Positions 1 through 9,472 of a DNA stretch of 64,000 nucleotides are shown here, in pieces. The position numbers were made by a program, and so were the translations under genes. Position 1 is the first letter of the stretch; every line of letters begins with the position of its first letter. The stretch is from an uncultured Pelagibacteraceae bacterium (lineage in GTDB: Bacteria; Pseudomonadota; Alphaproteobacteria; Pelagibacterales; Pelagibacteraceae). The stretch is from the NCBI GenBank assembly GCA_902521805.1, contig CABYTL010000005.1, positions 1 through 64,000 on the forward strand, read 5' to 3'. Under the pieces are notes generated by a model. That model was given only the letters and a program-made list of their open reading frames with translations. It was not told the origin of the DNA and did no database searches.

Positions 1-560
1 TCTAAGTCTATTAAATTAAATATTGTTTTAGACTCAACCTCATTGGAAAGTGCTGGCGTACCATTCTTTTTTGTATTTTCATAAAGCTGATCATAATTAC
101 CAATATGGGCTTTTGCTAGTTCTAGGGCACCATTTTCCTCATTACATTTATCAATAGCTACTAAAGCACTAATAAAAAAATCTCCATATTCGTACCATCC
201 TTTTTTTTTTTCATCATCTGAATTTATAAATTCAAAAATACCATCATAATGGGCAAAAAAACCCTCCCCACCTGGAGGTTTTGCATTGAATTTATCTTTG
301 AATATAAGAAATTCTTTATTAAAAACATTTTTTAAAAGTGTTAGAATTTTTTTGTTTAAATCAATTAAATTTTCACCTTTATCGTATAATTTTTCAATTC
401 TTCTTAGATTATTAGAATTATCAAAATACTTAACTGTATCTGGTGAGTTATTGATTTCATCAAGCAATTTAAAAATAAAATTTTTTTTAACAAAATTTTT
501 AACAATAAAATACCCATCGGTTTCATATTTTTGTTTGAAATCTAAAATATCAACACTCAT
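1..560 (-). CDS. Phytanoyl-CoA dioxygenase (PhyH) family protein, partial
   Basis: This reading frame starts with ATG at 560 and runs off the left edge, leaving 186 codons of the N-terminal part. It looks like an Fe(II)/2-oxoglutarate oxygenase of the PhyH family. The HxD iron-binding pair is visible as HYD at residues 104-106, preceded by the glycine/proline stretch KPPGGEG, and a CNEENGALELAKAH segment near residues 139-152 matches the family's NGxL...H core. The distal iron-binding His and the 2-oxoglutarate Arg would lie beyond the window. Only 11 nt separate it from the upstream manC stop, so it is probably the last visible gene of a valS-ilvD-manC-phyH transcript. The substrate cannot be told. 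PhyH proteins act on acyl-CoAs, small metabolites and sugar-linked groups, and the manC neighbour makes a surface-sugar substrate possible but unproven. Confidence 0.8.
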   Translation of the reverse strand, partial: MSVDILDFKQKYETDGYFIVKNFVKKNFIFKLLDEINNSPDTVKYFDNSNNLRRIEKLYDKGENLIDLNKKILTLLKNVFNKEFLIFKDKFNAKPPGGEGFFAHYDGIFEFINSDDEKKKGWYEYGDFFISALVAIDKCNEENGALELAKAHIGNYDQLYENTKKNGTPALSNEVESKTIFNLIDL

Positions 561-571
561 ATATATTCTAA

Positions 572-1777
572 TTACTTAACTCTTCCATAGATGTCACTAT
601 ATCTTATAATATCAGTTTCTTTTAATAAAGATCCTATTTGTGCTTCTAATATTTTTATAGGCGTTTTACTTGAATTTTGAATTCTATGTACAGCTTTTTT
701 TGGAATGAATATATGTTCAAATGGTTTTTTAATAAATCTTTCATTATTTAATGTAATTACAGGTTTGCCCATTGTGATCAACCAATGTTCAGACCTATGA
801 TTATGTTTTTGTAAGCTTAGAATTCCTTTTGGTTTAATAAATATTTCTTTTATTAAAAATTTCTTTCCCTTAAATAAATTGGTGTATTTACCCCAAGGAC
901 GGTAATAGATATTTTTTTTTCTTATATACTTATTCTTATGTTTATCATAAATTTTTAAAATTTCTTTCCAACTACCCAAATCAGACCAGGGGATATTTAG
1001 TTTAATCGAATTAATTTTTCTTGTTTTTTCTAAAATTGCTTTATCAAAAGATTTGTTTGGACTTTTTATAAATGACGATTTATTTAGATGATAAATGTTA
1101 TTTTTTGTTTTTGCATTTCTAACAGCATTAAAGCAGTTTCTATAAATTAATTTTTGATATTTCTTAAAATTATAGATAATAGAGTCTTTTCTTAATAGAA
1201 ATATTCCTGAATTCCAAATGCCTTTTTTCCTAATAATCTTTTTTGCATTTACTTCTGTAGGTTTTTCAATAAATTTTGTTACTCTATTTATATTTCCGCT
1301 AATCTTTGTAGTTAAAAAATATCCATATTCAATGGAGGGAGAAGTAGGTTTAATTCCAAAAATAAAAATATTTTGACCAGTTAAATTTTTTTTATTTCTA
1401 CTAATTAAATTGTTAAATACTTTTACTTTTTCAATTAAGTGATCAGCTGAAAAAAATATTAATGGTTGTTCATTTGGTATATCGTCTAAAAGAGCTGTGC
1501 TCAAAATTGCTGGTGCAGTATTTTTTTTAAACGGTTCTAATATTATTTTATATTTTTTTATATTTTTTTTTTTCAAATGATATTTGACGATATTTAGATA
1601 TTTTTTATTTGTGCTGATTATAGGTGTGTCAAAAACGGTTGATTTAATTCTATCTAATGTTTTTCCAAATAATGTCCAATTTCCAAAGTCTATAAATTGT
1701 TTTGCTTGATTATTTCTTTTTGTAGACCAAAGTCGAGTACCAGCACCACCACATAAAATAACTGGCCTAATTTTCAT
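572..1777 (-). CDS. manC: Mannose-1-phosphate guanylyltransferase with C-terminal cupin (ManC/AlgA type)
   Basis: The protein joins GTP and mannose-1-phosphate to give GDP-mannose for glycan synthesis. The N-terminal nucleotidyltransferase shows CGGAGTRLWS at residues 9-18 and a KFIEKP segment typical of sugar-nucleotide transferases. The last ~110 residues are a mannose-6-phosphate isomerase type II cupin, starting at RPWGKY and containing the QKHNHRSEHW histidine cluster. At 401 aa it is shorter than the roughly 470 aa usual for bifunctional ManC/AlgA proteins, so I cannot say whether the isomerase activity is kept. I chose the ATG at 1775-1777, which overlaps the ilvD stop as TGATG. One codon further upstream there is only a TTG. 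The gene is translationally coupled to ilvD and followed 11 nt later by the dioxygenase gene. Confidence 0.85.
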   Translation of the reverse strand: MKIRPVILCGGAGTRLWSTKRNNQAKQFIDFGNWTLFGKTLDRIKSTVFDTPIISTNKKYLNIVKYHLKKKNIKKYKIILEPFKKNTAPAILSTALLDDIPNEQPLIFFSADHLIEKVKVFNNLISRNKKNLTGQNIFIFGIKPTSPSIEYGYFLTTKISGNINRVTKFIEKPTEVNAKKIIRKKGIWNSGIFLLRKDSIIYNFKKYQKLIYRNCFNAVRNAKTKNNIYHLNKSSFIKSPNKSFDKAILEKTRKINSIKLNIPWSDLGSWKEILKIYDKHKNKYIRKKNIYYRPWGKYTNLFKGKKFLIKEIFIKPKGILSLQKHNHRSEHWLITMGKPVITLNNERFIKKPFEHIFIPKKAVHRIQNSSKTPIKILEAQIGSLLKETDIIRYSDIYGRVK

Positions 1778-3495
1778 CAAATCTTAGAGTACTCTCTAAC
1801 TTCTTTTCTTTTACCAGGATGTGTGGGTGCGCCTAAATATGCCGGGCCTACTGTTTGAGCGTATTTCCAAATAGTACCTGATCCAAAATTTAATTTTTTT
1901 GCTCTCCATTTCTTTTTTCTTAAAGCTAATTCAACTTTAGACAATCTTACGTTAATAGTTCCTTTTTTTGCATCGATGTCTATAATATCTCCATTACGTA
2001 ATAGAGCAATTGGTCCGCCTAAAGCTGCCTCTGGACCTACATGTCCAACACAAAAGCCTCTAGTGGCTCCTGAAAACCTGCCATCTGTAATTAATGCAAC
2101 TTTTTCTCCTTTACCTTGACCATAAATAGCACCAGTTGTAGAAAGCATTTCTCTCATTCCCGGACCACCTACAGGACCCTCATACCTAATAATAATAACA
2201 TCTCCATTTTTGTAACTTTTGCTTTGAACTGCTTTCATTGCGCTCTCCTCATCGTCAAAACATCTTGCCTTTCCTGTAAATTGCAATTTTTGTAATCCTG
2301 CAATTTTTACAATAGCACCATCAGGTGCTAAATTTCCTTTTAATCCTACTACTCCACCTGTAGGAGATAATGGATTCTTAAAAGATCTCATAACTTTTTG
2401 TTTTGAATTAAATTTAATATTTTTCAAATTTTCTTTCATTGTTTTTCCAGTAACTGTAATGCAATCACCGTGTATGTAACCACCTTCGTAAAGTGTCTTT
2501 AAAAGCATAGGCACTCCTCCTGCTAGCCACATATCTTTTGCAACATATTTTCCACCAGGTTTTAGATCTGCGAGATACGGTGTTCTTTTAAATATTTTTG
2601 CAACATCCATTAAATCAAATTTAACGCCTGCTTCATTTGCAATAGCAGGTAAATGTAATCCAGCATTTGTAGAGCCACCAGTAGCTGCAACAATTGTTGC
2701 TGCATTTTCCAATGCTTTTCTAGTTACAATATCTCTTGGTTTTATTTTTTTTGCTAATAATTGCATCACCATTTTACCGCTATCTTTTGCATATTTATCT
2801 CTTTCTTCATATGGAGCTGGTGTTCCAGCTGAATACGGTAACGCTAAACCAATTGCCTCAGATACACAGGCCATAGTATTTGCAGTAAATTGACCACCAC
2901 AAGCGCCTGCTGTAGGACACGCAACTAGTTCTAATTTTCTTAATTCTTTTGCAGACATTCTGCCTGATGAATATTTACCAACAGCTTCAAAAACATCAAC
3001 TACTGTAACATCTTTACCTTTATACTTCCCAGGAAGTATTGAACCTCCATAAATAAATACACTTGGCACATTAAGTCTTACCATTGACATCATTAGACCA
3101 GGTAAAGATTTATCACATCCTGCTATTCCAACTAACGCATCATAACAATGTCCTCTAACTGTAAGTTCTGCTGAGTCTGCAATTACTTCTCTAGAAATTA
3201 AAGAGGACTTCATTCCTTCATGACCCATTGCAATACCATCAGTAACTGTAATTGTACAAAATTCCCTAGGAGTACCTCCAGATGCTCTCACTCCTTTTTT
3301 TACTGATTGTGCTTGTCTCATTAAAGCTATATTACATGGAGCAGCTTCATTCCAAGTTGATACGACGCCTACAAAAGGTTTTGAGACATCTTTTTCAGTC
3401 TCACCCATAGCATAATAAAAAGATCTATGAGGCGCCCTATCTGGACCTAAAGATGTATGTCGACTAGGTAGTTTTTTTTTATTAAATTTCCGCAT
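1777..3495 (-). CDS. ilvD: Dihydroxy-acid dehydratase
   Basis: IlvD dehydrates 2,3-dihydroxy-isovalerate and its methylvalerate homologue to the keto acids that become valine, leucine and isoleucine. The 572-aa protein is full length. Three cysteines sit where the iron-sulfur ligands are expected: C54 in AAPCN, C127 in GCDKSLPG, and C199 in [16 protein letters not shown]. The C-terminal [14 protein letters not shown] segment is also characteristic. Its ATG overlaps the valS stop by one base (TAATG), and its own stop overlaps the manC start, so it sits in a tightly coupled operon. Having a branched-chain biosynthesis enzyme beside valyl-tRNA synthetase makes functional sense. No attenuator or leader is visible because the valS coding region runs directly into it. 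Confidence 0.97.
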   Translation of the reverse strand: MRKFNKKKLPSRHTSLGPDRAPHRSFYYAMGETEKDVSKPFVGVVSTWNEAAPCNIALMRQAQSVKKGVRASGGTPREFCTITVTDGIAMGHEGMKSSLISREVIADSAELTVRGHCYDALVGIAGCDKSLPGLMMSMVRLNVPSVFIYGGSILPGKYKGKDVTVVDVFEAVGKYSSGRMSAKELRKLELVACPTAGACGGQFTANTMACVSEAIGLALPYSAGTPAPYEERDKYAKDSGKMVMQLLAKKIKPRDIVTRKALENAATIVAATGGSTNAGLHLPAIANEAGVKFDLMDVAKIFKRTPYLADLKPGGKYVAKDMWLAGGVPMLLKTLYEGGYIHGDCITVTGKTMKENLKNIKFNSKQKVMRSFKNPLSPTGGVVGLKGNLAPDGAIVKIAGLQKLQFTGKARCFDDEESAMKAVQSKSYKNGDVIIIRYEGPVGGPGMREMLSTTGAIYGQGKGEKVALITDGRFSGATRGFCVGHVGPEAALGGPIALLRNGDIIDIDAKKGTINVRLSKVELALRKKKWRAKKLNFGSGTIWKYAQTVGPAYLGAPTHPGKRKEVREYSKI

Positions 3496-6122
3496 TATAA
3501 GCTCTCGATTGTAAACGATATTTTTTTGATATCATTTTTTAAATTACTATAGTTAGTTTTTTCTTGTTCAACAATATTTTTTGGAGCCCTGTCAGTAAAA
3601 CTTTTATTTGATAATCGTTGTGAAATCTTATTAAATTCATCTTGAAATTTGCTTTGTCTTTTTTGTAGATTCTTTTTAATTAAATTTAAATCTACAGTTT
3701 TATCAAAATAAATCTTAAATATATCACCAGAAATAATCAATGTTGCTGATGGTTTATTTTGATCATTTTCATAAAAATTATTGATACGCCCTAATTTTTT
3801 TAAAATATTATCATTTTTTATAATCAAAAGTTTGTTTTTTTTATCTATTTTATTTGTAGAAATATCAACAAATGAACCTGGACTTATATTAAGTTCATTT
3901 TTAAATGATCTTAATTCGGAAATAAAATTAATAATTTTTTCAACATCTCTTTGGGAATGATCTAGTTTTAATTTATCAGAAGGCCAGTTTTTATGCATAA
4001 GAAAATCTTTGTTTGATTTATCAAGTTTATTTTTTAACCATATTTCTTCTGTAACAAATGGTATAAAAGGATGCAGCATTACAAGTATTTGTTTAAAAAC
4101 ATATGCCGAAACAGCTTTAACTTCATTAATTTGATTTTTATTATTAGAATTAAGAATAGTTTTAGAAAGTTCGATATACCAATCACAATAAGAATGCCAA
4201 GCAAATTTATAAGCATTCTTTGCTGCTTCATCGAATCTATAATCTTTTATATTTTTTTGTATCTTATTTTTTGCATTGAATAATTCAGAATAAATCCATT
4301 TATTAATATTTAATTTTATCTTAGGAGCTTTATCTGTCTTATCAAAATCACATTTATTAGATATCAAGAAATTATTTGCATTCCATAATTTATTTAAAAA
4401 ATTTCTATAACCTTTAACACGATCTTCAGATAATTTAACATCGGTTCCTGGTGAAGCCATTGATAACAATGTAAATCTAAGAGCATCTGCACTGTATTTT
4501 TTAATTAAATCTAGTGGATCAATTACATTTCCTTTAGATTTAGACATTTTTTGACCCTTTTCATCTCTTACTAAAGCATGAACATAAATATCTTTAAAAG
4601 GTTCTTTTTTAAGAAATTTCATTCCAAACATAATCATTCTTGCTACCCAGAAAAAAATAATATCAAATCCAGTGACAAGAACTGTTGTCGGATAAAATTT
4701 TTTAATATAATCTTTTTTGTCTGGCCAACCTAATGTAGCAAATGGCCATAAACCTGATGAAAACCATGTATCTAAAACATCAGGATCTCTGACTAATTTT
4801 ACATCTTTCTTAAAATATTTCTTAGCTAATTTATTTGCCTCCTTTTCATTTATTGCTACAAAAATTTTTTTGTTTGGTCCATACCATGCTGGTATTTGAT
4901 GACCCCACCATAGTTGTCTTGAAATACACCATGGTTCTATATTATTCATCCATTGAAAATAAGTTTTTTGCCAATTAGATGGAAAAAAATTAATTTTTTT
5001 TATTTTAACTATTTTTTTAGCATTAACGGCTAATTTTTTTGCATCAACAAACCATTGTTCAGTTAAAAATGGTTCAATAATAGAGTTTGATCTATCACCA
5101 AAAGGAACTTTATTTTTTATGTTTTTTTCTTCAACTAAATACTCATTTTCTTTTAAATCATTTAAGAGCTTTTTACGTGCAACAAATCTATCTAAACCTA
5201 TATAGTCTTTAGGAGCGTTGTCATTTATCTTTCCCTCTTCAGTAAAAATATTTATTATATCCAATTTGTTTCTTTGACCTACATCATAATCATTGAAATC
5301 GTGAGCTGGGGTTATTTTTAGAGCTCCAGTGCCTTGTTCAGGGTCAGCGTAATTATCTTTTATAATTTTTATTTTTCTACCTACAATTGGTATAATTACT
5401 GATTTACCCACATAATCGATGTATCTCTTATCTTTTGGATTTACAGCAACTGCCGTGTCTCCTAGCATCGTCTCAGGTCTAGTAGTTGCTATAGTAATAA
5501 ATTTAGAGGAATTTTCGATAGGGTACTTAATATAATAAATCTTTGAATTCATCTCTCTTTGATCAACTTCTAAGTCTGAAATAGCAGTTTTTAAAACAGT
5601 GTCCCAATTTACTAATTTTTCAGCTTTATAAATTATTCTTTCTTTATATAGCTCTACAAAAACTTTTATTACCGACTTGGATAAATTGTCATCCATTGTA
5701 AATGCATTTCTCGACCAATCACATGAACAGCCTAATTTTTTTAATTGATTAATAATTATGTCTCCATATTCATTTTTCCATTCCCATACTTTTTCAATAA
5801 ATTTTTCTCTTCCGAGGCTGCTCTTACTTAAATTTTCTTTTTCAATCTTTTTTTCAACAAGTGCTTGAGTTGCTATACCTGCATGATCTGTTCCTGGTTG
5901 CCATAAAGTCTCATAATTATTCATTCTATAATATCGAATTAATAGATCTTGAATTGAATTATTTAAAGCATGCCCCATATGCAAACTTCCAGTTACATTT
6001 GGAGGAGGTATGACTACTGAGTATTTTTTTTTATTTTTTTTTGGTTTAAATAAACCATTTTTTTCCCAATAACTATAGATTTTATCCTCTGTTTTAGAAT
6101 GATCGTATTTATTGTTATCCAT
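3495..6122 (-). CDS. valS: Valyl-tRNA synthetase
   Basis: This class I synthetase charges tRNA-Val. The ATP-binding HMGH motif is at residues 48-51 and KMSKS at residues 525-529. Between them lies the CP1 editing domain, including the [15 protein letters not shown] segment. The C-terminal ~60 residues are lysine-rich and probably form the usual ValS coiled-coil arm. I take the start at ATG 6120-6122, giving 875 aa. A TTG six codons further upstream could extend the frame, but the ATG version begins [19 protein letters not shown], where family homology begins. The gene lies 58 nt downstream of the licD-like gene on the same strand and overlaps ilvD by one base. Confidence 0.96.
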   Translation of the reverse strand: MDNNKYDHSKTEDKIYSYWEKNGLFKPKKNKKKYSVVIPPPNVTGSLHMGHALNNSIQDLLIRYYRMNNYETLWQPGTDHAGIATQALVEKKIEKENLSKSSLGREKFIEKVWEWKNEYGDIIINQLKKLGCSCDWSRNAFTMDDNLSKSVIKVFVELYKERIIYKAEKLVNWDTVLKTAISDLEVDQREMNSKIYYIKYPIENSSKFITIATTRPETMLGDTAVAVNPKDKRYIDYVGKSVIIPIVGRKIKIIKDNYADPEQGTGALKITPAHDFNDYDVGQRNKLDIINIFTEEGKINDNAPKDYIGLDRFVARKKLLNDLKENEYLVEEKNIKNKVPFGDRSNSIIEPFLTEQWFVDAKKLAVNAKKIVKIKKINFFPSNWQKTYFQWMNNIEPWCISRQLWWGHQIPAWYGPNKKIFVAINEKEANKLAKKYFKKDVKLVRDPDVLDTWFSSGLWPFATLGWPDKKDYIKKFYPTTVLVTGFDIIFFWVARMIMFGMKFLKKEPFKDIYVHALVRDEKGQKMSKSKGNVIDPLDLIKKYSADALRFTLLSMASPGTDVKLSEDRVKGYRNFLNKLWNANNFLISNKCDFDKTDKAPKIKLNINKWIYSELFNAKNKIQKNIKDYRFDEAAKNAYKFAWHSYCDWYIELSKTILNSNNKNQINEVKAVSAYVFKQILVMLHPFIPFVTEEIWLKNKLDKSNKDFLMHKNWPSDKLKLDHSQRDVEKIINFISELRSFKNELNISPGSFVDISTNKIDKKNKLLIIKNDNILKKLGRINNFYENDQNKPSATLIISGDIFKIYFDKTVDLNLIKKNLQKRQSKFQDEFNKISQRLSNKSFTDRAPKNIVEQEKTNYSNLKNDIKKISFTIESL

Positions 6123-6180
6123 TATACATTTTTTTGGCAAAAATGATTTTAAATAAATCTAATAAAGTTTATTTAAGAAA

Positions 6181-6825
6181 TCATTTTAATTTAAATAGTT
6201 TCTTTATAATTATAGTAAAATTATAAATTTTCATTAAAAATTTTTCTATATATATTGTTAAGAATAAAGTTTTCTTTTTATAATTTTTCGTTAAATACAC
6301 TTTTTTATTGGAAGTTCTAAGTGGGGTTTTCCAATTTCCATAAACAAAAGTAAGATATTCCTCAAGATTAGTAGGACAATTAAATTTACGCCCCAAAAAA
6401 TTTAACTTTGAAAATTTCTTTAAAAATTTATACGGTATAGATAGCTCTTTCCTCCAATAAACATCTCTTATTTTTGAGTATTTAAATGCGTAAATTGTAT
6501 AACCAGTAACTTTTTTTGGATAAAAACCTATAAAATCTATTTTTAAATTATCCTTATCTCTTATAATTTTATCTATTTTAAAATTAGCTTTTTGAAGTTT
6601 GTCAGATATTAGATTTATTTTGGGAAGTAACTCATTATCAAATACACTTATCTCAACATCCCAATCCCATTTTATGAAATCATTATCTCTGACTGCACCT
6701 AAAAGAACTCCTGATGTAAGAAAATAATTGATCTTTAATACATCTAAAATATCACAAATCTTTAAGAATTCTTTTCTTCTAGTAAGTAATTCGTTATTTG
6801 TTCTGACTCTAACTTTTGGATCCAT
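6181..6825 (-). CDS. LicD-family transferase-like protein
   Basis: This 214-aa protein resembles the LicD/fukutin nucleotidyltransferase-fold family, whose characterised members attach phosphocholine or related phospho-groups to surface glycans. The diagnostic region is TSGVLLGAVR (37-46) followed by WDWDVEISVF, which carries the aspartate pair D54/D56 expected to bind metal. A second conserved patch near residues 155-173 reads CPTNLEEYLTFVYGNWKTP. The C-terminal ~35 residues are lysine-rich and hydrophobic, possibly membrane-associating. It is transcribed toward valS and lies divergent from the sulfotransferase-like gene. With manC and the dioxygenase it suggests a surface-decoration cluster wrapped around valS-ilvD. 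The acceptor and donor are unknown. Confidence 0.72.
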   Translation of the reverse strand: MDPKVRVRTNNELLTRRKEFLKICDILDVLKINYFLTSGVLLGAVRDNDFIKWDWDVEISVFDNELLPKINLISDKLQKANFKIDKIIRDKDNLKIDFIGFYPKKVTGYTIYAFKYSKIRDVYWRKELSIPYKFLKKFSKLNFLGRKFNCPTNLEEYLTFVYGNWKTPLRTSNKKVYLTKNYKKKTLFLTIYIEKFLMKIYNFTIIIKKLFKLK

Positions 6826-6990
6826 ATAAATATGATAATTTGGGATAATTAATTATTTATAATAGATATTATCAAAAGTCATTAATGAATTTAAATTTAA
6901 CATCAATTATAGTAGTTTTAATCTATAAATGAATAAACAACTAAAAAGTAATATTTTATCAATATGTAAATAAGTTAAGACAGTCAAAAT
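6826..6990. other. Divergent intergenic region between licD-like and sulfotransferase-like genes
   Basis: This 165-nt spacer is extremely AT-rich and must hold the promoters for both flanking genes, which point away from each other. I see several small AT palindromes but no convincing -35/-10 pair on either strand, and no open frame or stable GC-containing hairpin. Confidence 0.6.
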
Positions 6991-7914
6991 ATGAAAAATT
7001 TAATTTATAAGATTAAGAACAAATTGTTCAGTTATTCTGAAGAAGCAAAAAAAATTAAAACACCAAGTTATAAGGAATTGATAAAATATAAAAATTTTAA
7101 GAAAGAAGATAATAATATTTTTGCACTAAGTTTCGGTTCAGGAAGAAGTGGTCAAAATTGGTTTTCAAAAATATTTAATTGTCATTTAAATTGGGTAGGA
7201 ACTTGTGAACGTTTTGCCGAATATGAGGCATTTTATAGATATATCTGTTATTATAATTTACCAATTCATAAAGATGGTTTTTTTAATCTAATTGAATTAT
7301 CATCAAAAAAAGATATGGCTCTGTATGGAAATAGTTTTATTTCATCTCCATATTTCTCATTGGGTGCTTATGAACTGACTGATAAACTTAAACCAAATTA
7401 TATTTTTTTTAATATAAGAAACCCTATTGAAACCGTAGAATCTCTCTTTGAAAAAGGATGGTATTCAGGCATTGAAGGACAGAAAAAAATTAGAAGTCCT
7501 TTGATTGATATATCAGATAGTCAATATAGGTCATTTTCTAGAATTGTCCCTAATGATGAATTTTTAGAGGAATGGCTAAAATTATCTCGAATTGGAAAAA
7601 TCACTTGGTTTTGGTCAACGATTAATAAAACGATCTACAATGATTTTAACAAAATACAAAATGTTGATAAGTTTTTTGTTAAGTTGGAGGATGTAAATCA
7701 AAATTATGATATCTATGAAAAACTTTCTATGAAATTTGATTTTGAAAATAAAATGACAAAAACTCAATTTTATAACGTAATTAATAAAGCAACCAATAAT
7801 GATATTGGTATAAAATATTTGTATAAAGATTGGAATGATCTTGAAAAAAAAGAATTTGAAAAAATCGTGTCTGAAATATTTCCTTATTATGATAAAATAA
7901 AAACTAATATTTAA
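6991..7914 (+). CDS. Sulfotransferase-like protein
   Basis: The 307-aa product carries the P-loop-like 5'-phosphosulfate-binding motif of PAPS-dependent sulfotransferases, GSGRSGQNW at residues 49-57, right after a beta-strand (FALSF). A candidate 3'-phosphate-binding segment, RNPIETVESLF, begins at R143. There is no signal peptide or membrane segment, so it is expected to be cytosolic. Sulfotransferases of this loose family modify sugars, lipids or small metabolites, and the substrate cannot be read from sequence. It faces away from the licD-like gene and runs toward tRNA-Cys, with no terminator visible after it. It could belong to the same glycan-modification function as licD and manC, but this is inferred from proximity only. 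Confidence 0.72.
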   Translation: MKNLIYKIKNKLFSYSEEAKKIKTPSYKELIKYKNFKKEDNNIFALSFGSGRSGQNWFSKIFNCHLNWVGTCERFAEYEAFYRYICYYNLPIHKDGFFNLIELSSKKDMALYGNSFISSPYFSLGAYELTDKLKPNYIFFNIRNPIETVESLFEKGWYSGIEGQKKIRSPLIDISDSQYRSFSRIVPNDEFLEEWLKLSRIGKITWFWSTINKTIYNDFNKIQNVDKFFVKLEDVNQNYDIYEKLSMKFDFENKMTKTQFYNVINKATNNDIGIKYLYKDWNDLEKKEFEKIVSEIFPYYDKIKTNI

Positions 7915-7962
7915 TTACATACTTAATAATAATCTTGTAATAAAATAAAACGTTGATAATAG

Positions 7963-7968
7963 TACAAT
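7963..7968 (+). promoter_or_regulatory. Possible -10 element for tRNA-Cys
   Basis: TACAAT matches the sigma-70 -10 consensus at five of six positions and lies 21 nt before the tRNA-Cys 5' end, a sensible distance. No good -35 hexamer is present at 16-18 nt upstream, so support is weak. Confidence 0.25.
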
Positions 7969-7989
7969 TGTTAAAGTGAGACAGAAAAT

Positions 7990-8063
7990 GGCAACGTGGC
8001 GGAATGGTTACGCAGAGGATTGCAAATCCTTGTATCCCGGTTCGATTCCGGGCGTTGCCTCCA
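7990..8063 (+). tRNA. tRNA-Cys (GCA)
   Basis: A complete cloverleaf can be folded. The acceptor stem GGCAACG pairs with CGTTGCC, the T arm carries GGTTCGATTCC, and the anticodon loop reads TTGCAAA, giving anticodon GCA. The 3' CCA is encoded. It is 74 nt long and lies 49 nt before tRNA-Asn on the same strand, so the two are probably co-transcribed. Confidence 0.96.
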
Positions 8064-8112
8064 AAAAAATCTTGTTTTAATTTTAAAAAAAAGTAAGTTG
8101 ATTTGTTAATAT

Positions 8113-8188
8113 TCCTCGGTAGCTCAGTTGGTAGAGCAGTTGACTGTTAATCAATTGGTCGCAGGTTCGAGTCCTGCCCGAGGAGCCA
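8113..8188 (+). tRNA. tRNA-Asn (GTT)
   Basis: The acceptor stem TCCTCGG pairs with CCGAGGA. The D arm contains AGCTCAGTTGGTAGAGC, the T arm carries GGTTCGAGTCC, and the anticodon loop centre is GTT. CCA is encoded. Its 3' end is only 8 nt from the stop codon of the convergent XRE regulator gene, with no terminator hairpin between them. Confidence 0.96.
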
Positions 8189-8196
8189 AAAATTGA

Positions 8197-8568
8197 CTAC
8201 CCAACTTTTGCAGATAAATTATTCGATAGGTTAAATGATTTATTTAACTTTAATTTTTGATCACTTGTAAGTTCAGAATAAAGTTTTACTAAAAAATTAT
8301 AATTAACATTCATGTGGCCTTCTTGAGATTTTTCTAAATTAATCAAATATTCTGAAAAATCTTCAAAAAAATAATTAATTGGTACTTTTAAATAATTAGA
8401 TAGTTGTAACAATCGAATTGAACTTACTCCATTAGTACCTTTTTCATATTTTTGAATTTGTTGAAAAGTGACGTTTATTGCTTTAGCAACTTTTGTTTGG
8501 GTTAAACCCAATGCTAATCTTCTAAGTTTAAGCTTATTACCCAAATGCTTGTTGAAATTATCTTCCAT
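8197..8568 (-). CDS. XRE-family helix-turn-helix regulator (PhrR-like)
   Basis: This is a 123-aa DNA-binding protein with a Cro/CI-type helix-turn-helix at about residues 10-65. The region reads LGNKLKLRRLALGLTQTKVA followed by VTFQQIQKYEKGTNGV, a wording shared by the small alphaproteobacterial PhrR-like XRE regulators. The C-terminal half has no recognisable ligand domain. It lies downstream of aapP on the same strand after a 163-nt gap, so it likely has its own promoter, and its 3' end meets tRNA-Asn head-on. A short inverted repeat at 8679-8693 in its upstream region could be its operator. The target genes are not evident. Control of the adjacent aap operon is an untested possibility. Confidence 0.85.
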   Translation of the reverse strand: MEDNFNKHLGNKLKLRRLALGLTQTKVAKAINVTFQQIQKYEKGTNGVSSIRLLQLSNYLKVPINYFFEDFSEYLINLEKSQEGHMNVNYNFLVKLYSELTSDQKLKLNKSFNLSNNLSAKVG

Positions 8569-8731
8569 TAAGACCCCTCTTAATTTTATTTAAAAAGTTA
8601 TTCAACTAGTTTTTAATACCTACTGCAACTATATTTTTATTTATTTTTAGGGTAAAAACCGATTATTTCTAAAATATGTCAAGCATTACTTGATCTATTA
8701 ATTGAGAAATATTCCTTGAAATATGTATTGA
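8569..8731. other. Upstream region of the XRE regulator gene
   Basis: This 163-nt AT-rich spacer separates the aapP stop from the XRE start. On the minus strand it contains a perfect TTGACA (8677-8682), but no acceptable -10 follows at 16-18 nt. No T-tract terminator for the aap operon is obvious. Confidence 0.5.
8679..8693. repeat. Inverted repeat TCAAG-N5-CTTGA upstream of the XRE gene
   Basis: Perfect 5-bp arms are separated by CATTA on the plus strand, about 110 nt before the regulator's start codon. The repeat overlaps the TTGACA hexamer on the minus strand. Many XRE regulators bind such sites and repress their own gene. Arms this short can also occur by chance. Confidence 0.35.
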
Positions 8732-9466
8732 CTATAGTATCTGGCTAAGAAAAAGTTTTGTTCTTTCGCTCTTAGGGTTAGCAAAAAATTCCTTTGTATC
8801 AGCCTTTTCCACAATCATTCCTTCGTCCATAAATATCATTTGGTCAGCAACTTCCTTAGCAAATCCCATTTCATGGGTAACAACTATCATTGTCATTCCT
8901 TCTTTTGCTAAATTAACCATTACATCGAGCACTTCTTTGATCATTTCAGGATCTAATGCTGATGTAGGCTCGTCAAAAAGCATTATTTTTGGTTTCATAC
9001 ATAAAGCTCTAGCTATTGCTACCCTTTGTTGCTGTCCTCCAGATAACTGACCAGGATATTTTTGTGCTTGATCTAATATTTGAACTCTTTCTAAATGCTC
9101 TAAAGCTAACTTTTCAGCATCATTTTTTGGCATTTTTTTTACCCAAATTGGTGCCAATGTGCAGTTATCTATTACTGATAAATGTGGGAATAAATTAAAC
9201 TGTTGAAATACCATTCCAACCTCTGATCTTATTTGCTCTATATTTTTTGTGTCTTCAGTAAGAGTATTGCCGTCAACAATTATATCTCCTTCTTGGTGTT
9301 CTTCTAATCTATTTATACATCTTATTAGTGTAGACTTTCCTGAGCCAGAGGGGCCACAAACAACAATTTTTTGTTTAGGTTTTACTTCTAAATTAATTTC
9401 TTTTAAAACTTGAAAGTCTCCAAACCATTTATTTACATTATTAATTTGGATTATATTATCTGACAT
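8732..9466 (-). CDS. aapP: General L-amino acid ABC transporter, ATP-binding subunit
   Basis: AapP is the ATPase that powers import of amino acids through AapQ/AapM. It is a 244-aa polar amino-acid-type ABC protein with Walker [10 protein letters not shown] at 38-46, the Q-loop in [10 protein letters not shown], the LSGGQQQR signature at 141-148, Walker B IMLFDEP at 161-167, and the switch His in VVTHEMGFA. It is the last gene of aapJQMP, 6 nt after aapM. The [14 protein letters not shown] wording is typical of the GlnQ/AapP/HisP group. Placement after the two large permeases and AapJ makes AapP the best name. Confidence 0.93.
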   Translation of the reverse strand: MSDNIIQINNVNKWFGDFQVLKEINLEVKPKQKIVVCGPSGSGKSTLIRCINRLEEHQEGDIIVDGNTLTEDTKNIEQIRSEVGMVFQQFNLFPHLSVIDNCTLAPIWVKKMPKNDAEKLALEHLERVQILDQAQKYPGQLSGGQQQRVAIARALCMKPKIMLFDEPTSALDPEMIKEVLDVMVNLAKEGMTMIVVTHEMGFAKEVADQMIFMDEGMIVEKADTKEFFANPKSERTKLFLSQIL

Positions 9467-9472
9467 TATTAA

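Noticed and set aside
286-579. Plus-strand open frame of 97 codons
   Set aside because: It is antisense to the PhyH-type dioxygenase gene, which has clear family motifs. The plus-strand translation is low-complexity and resembles nothing.
6123-6140. Upstream TTG start for valS
   Set aside because: Six codons longer with no homology value. The ATG at 6120-6122 begins where valyl-tRNA synthetases begin.
7932-7960. TTGTAA plus GATAAT as a tRNA-Cys promoter
   Set aside because: The spacing is only 14 nt, too short for a sigma-70 promoter. The TACAAT at 7963-7968 is a better but still weak candidate.
8677-8682. Perfect TTGACA on the minus strand as a strong promoter for the XRE gene
   Set aside because: No acceptable -10 hexamer follows at 16-18 nt, so I report only the overlapping inverted repeat.
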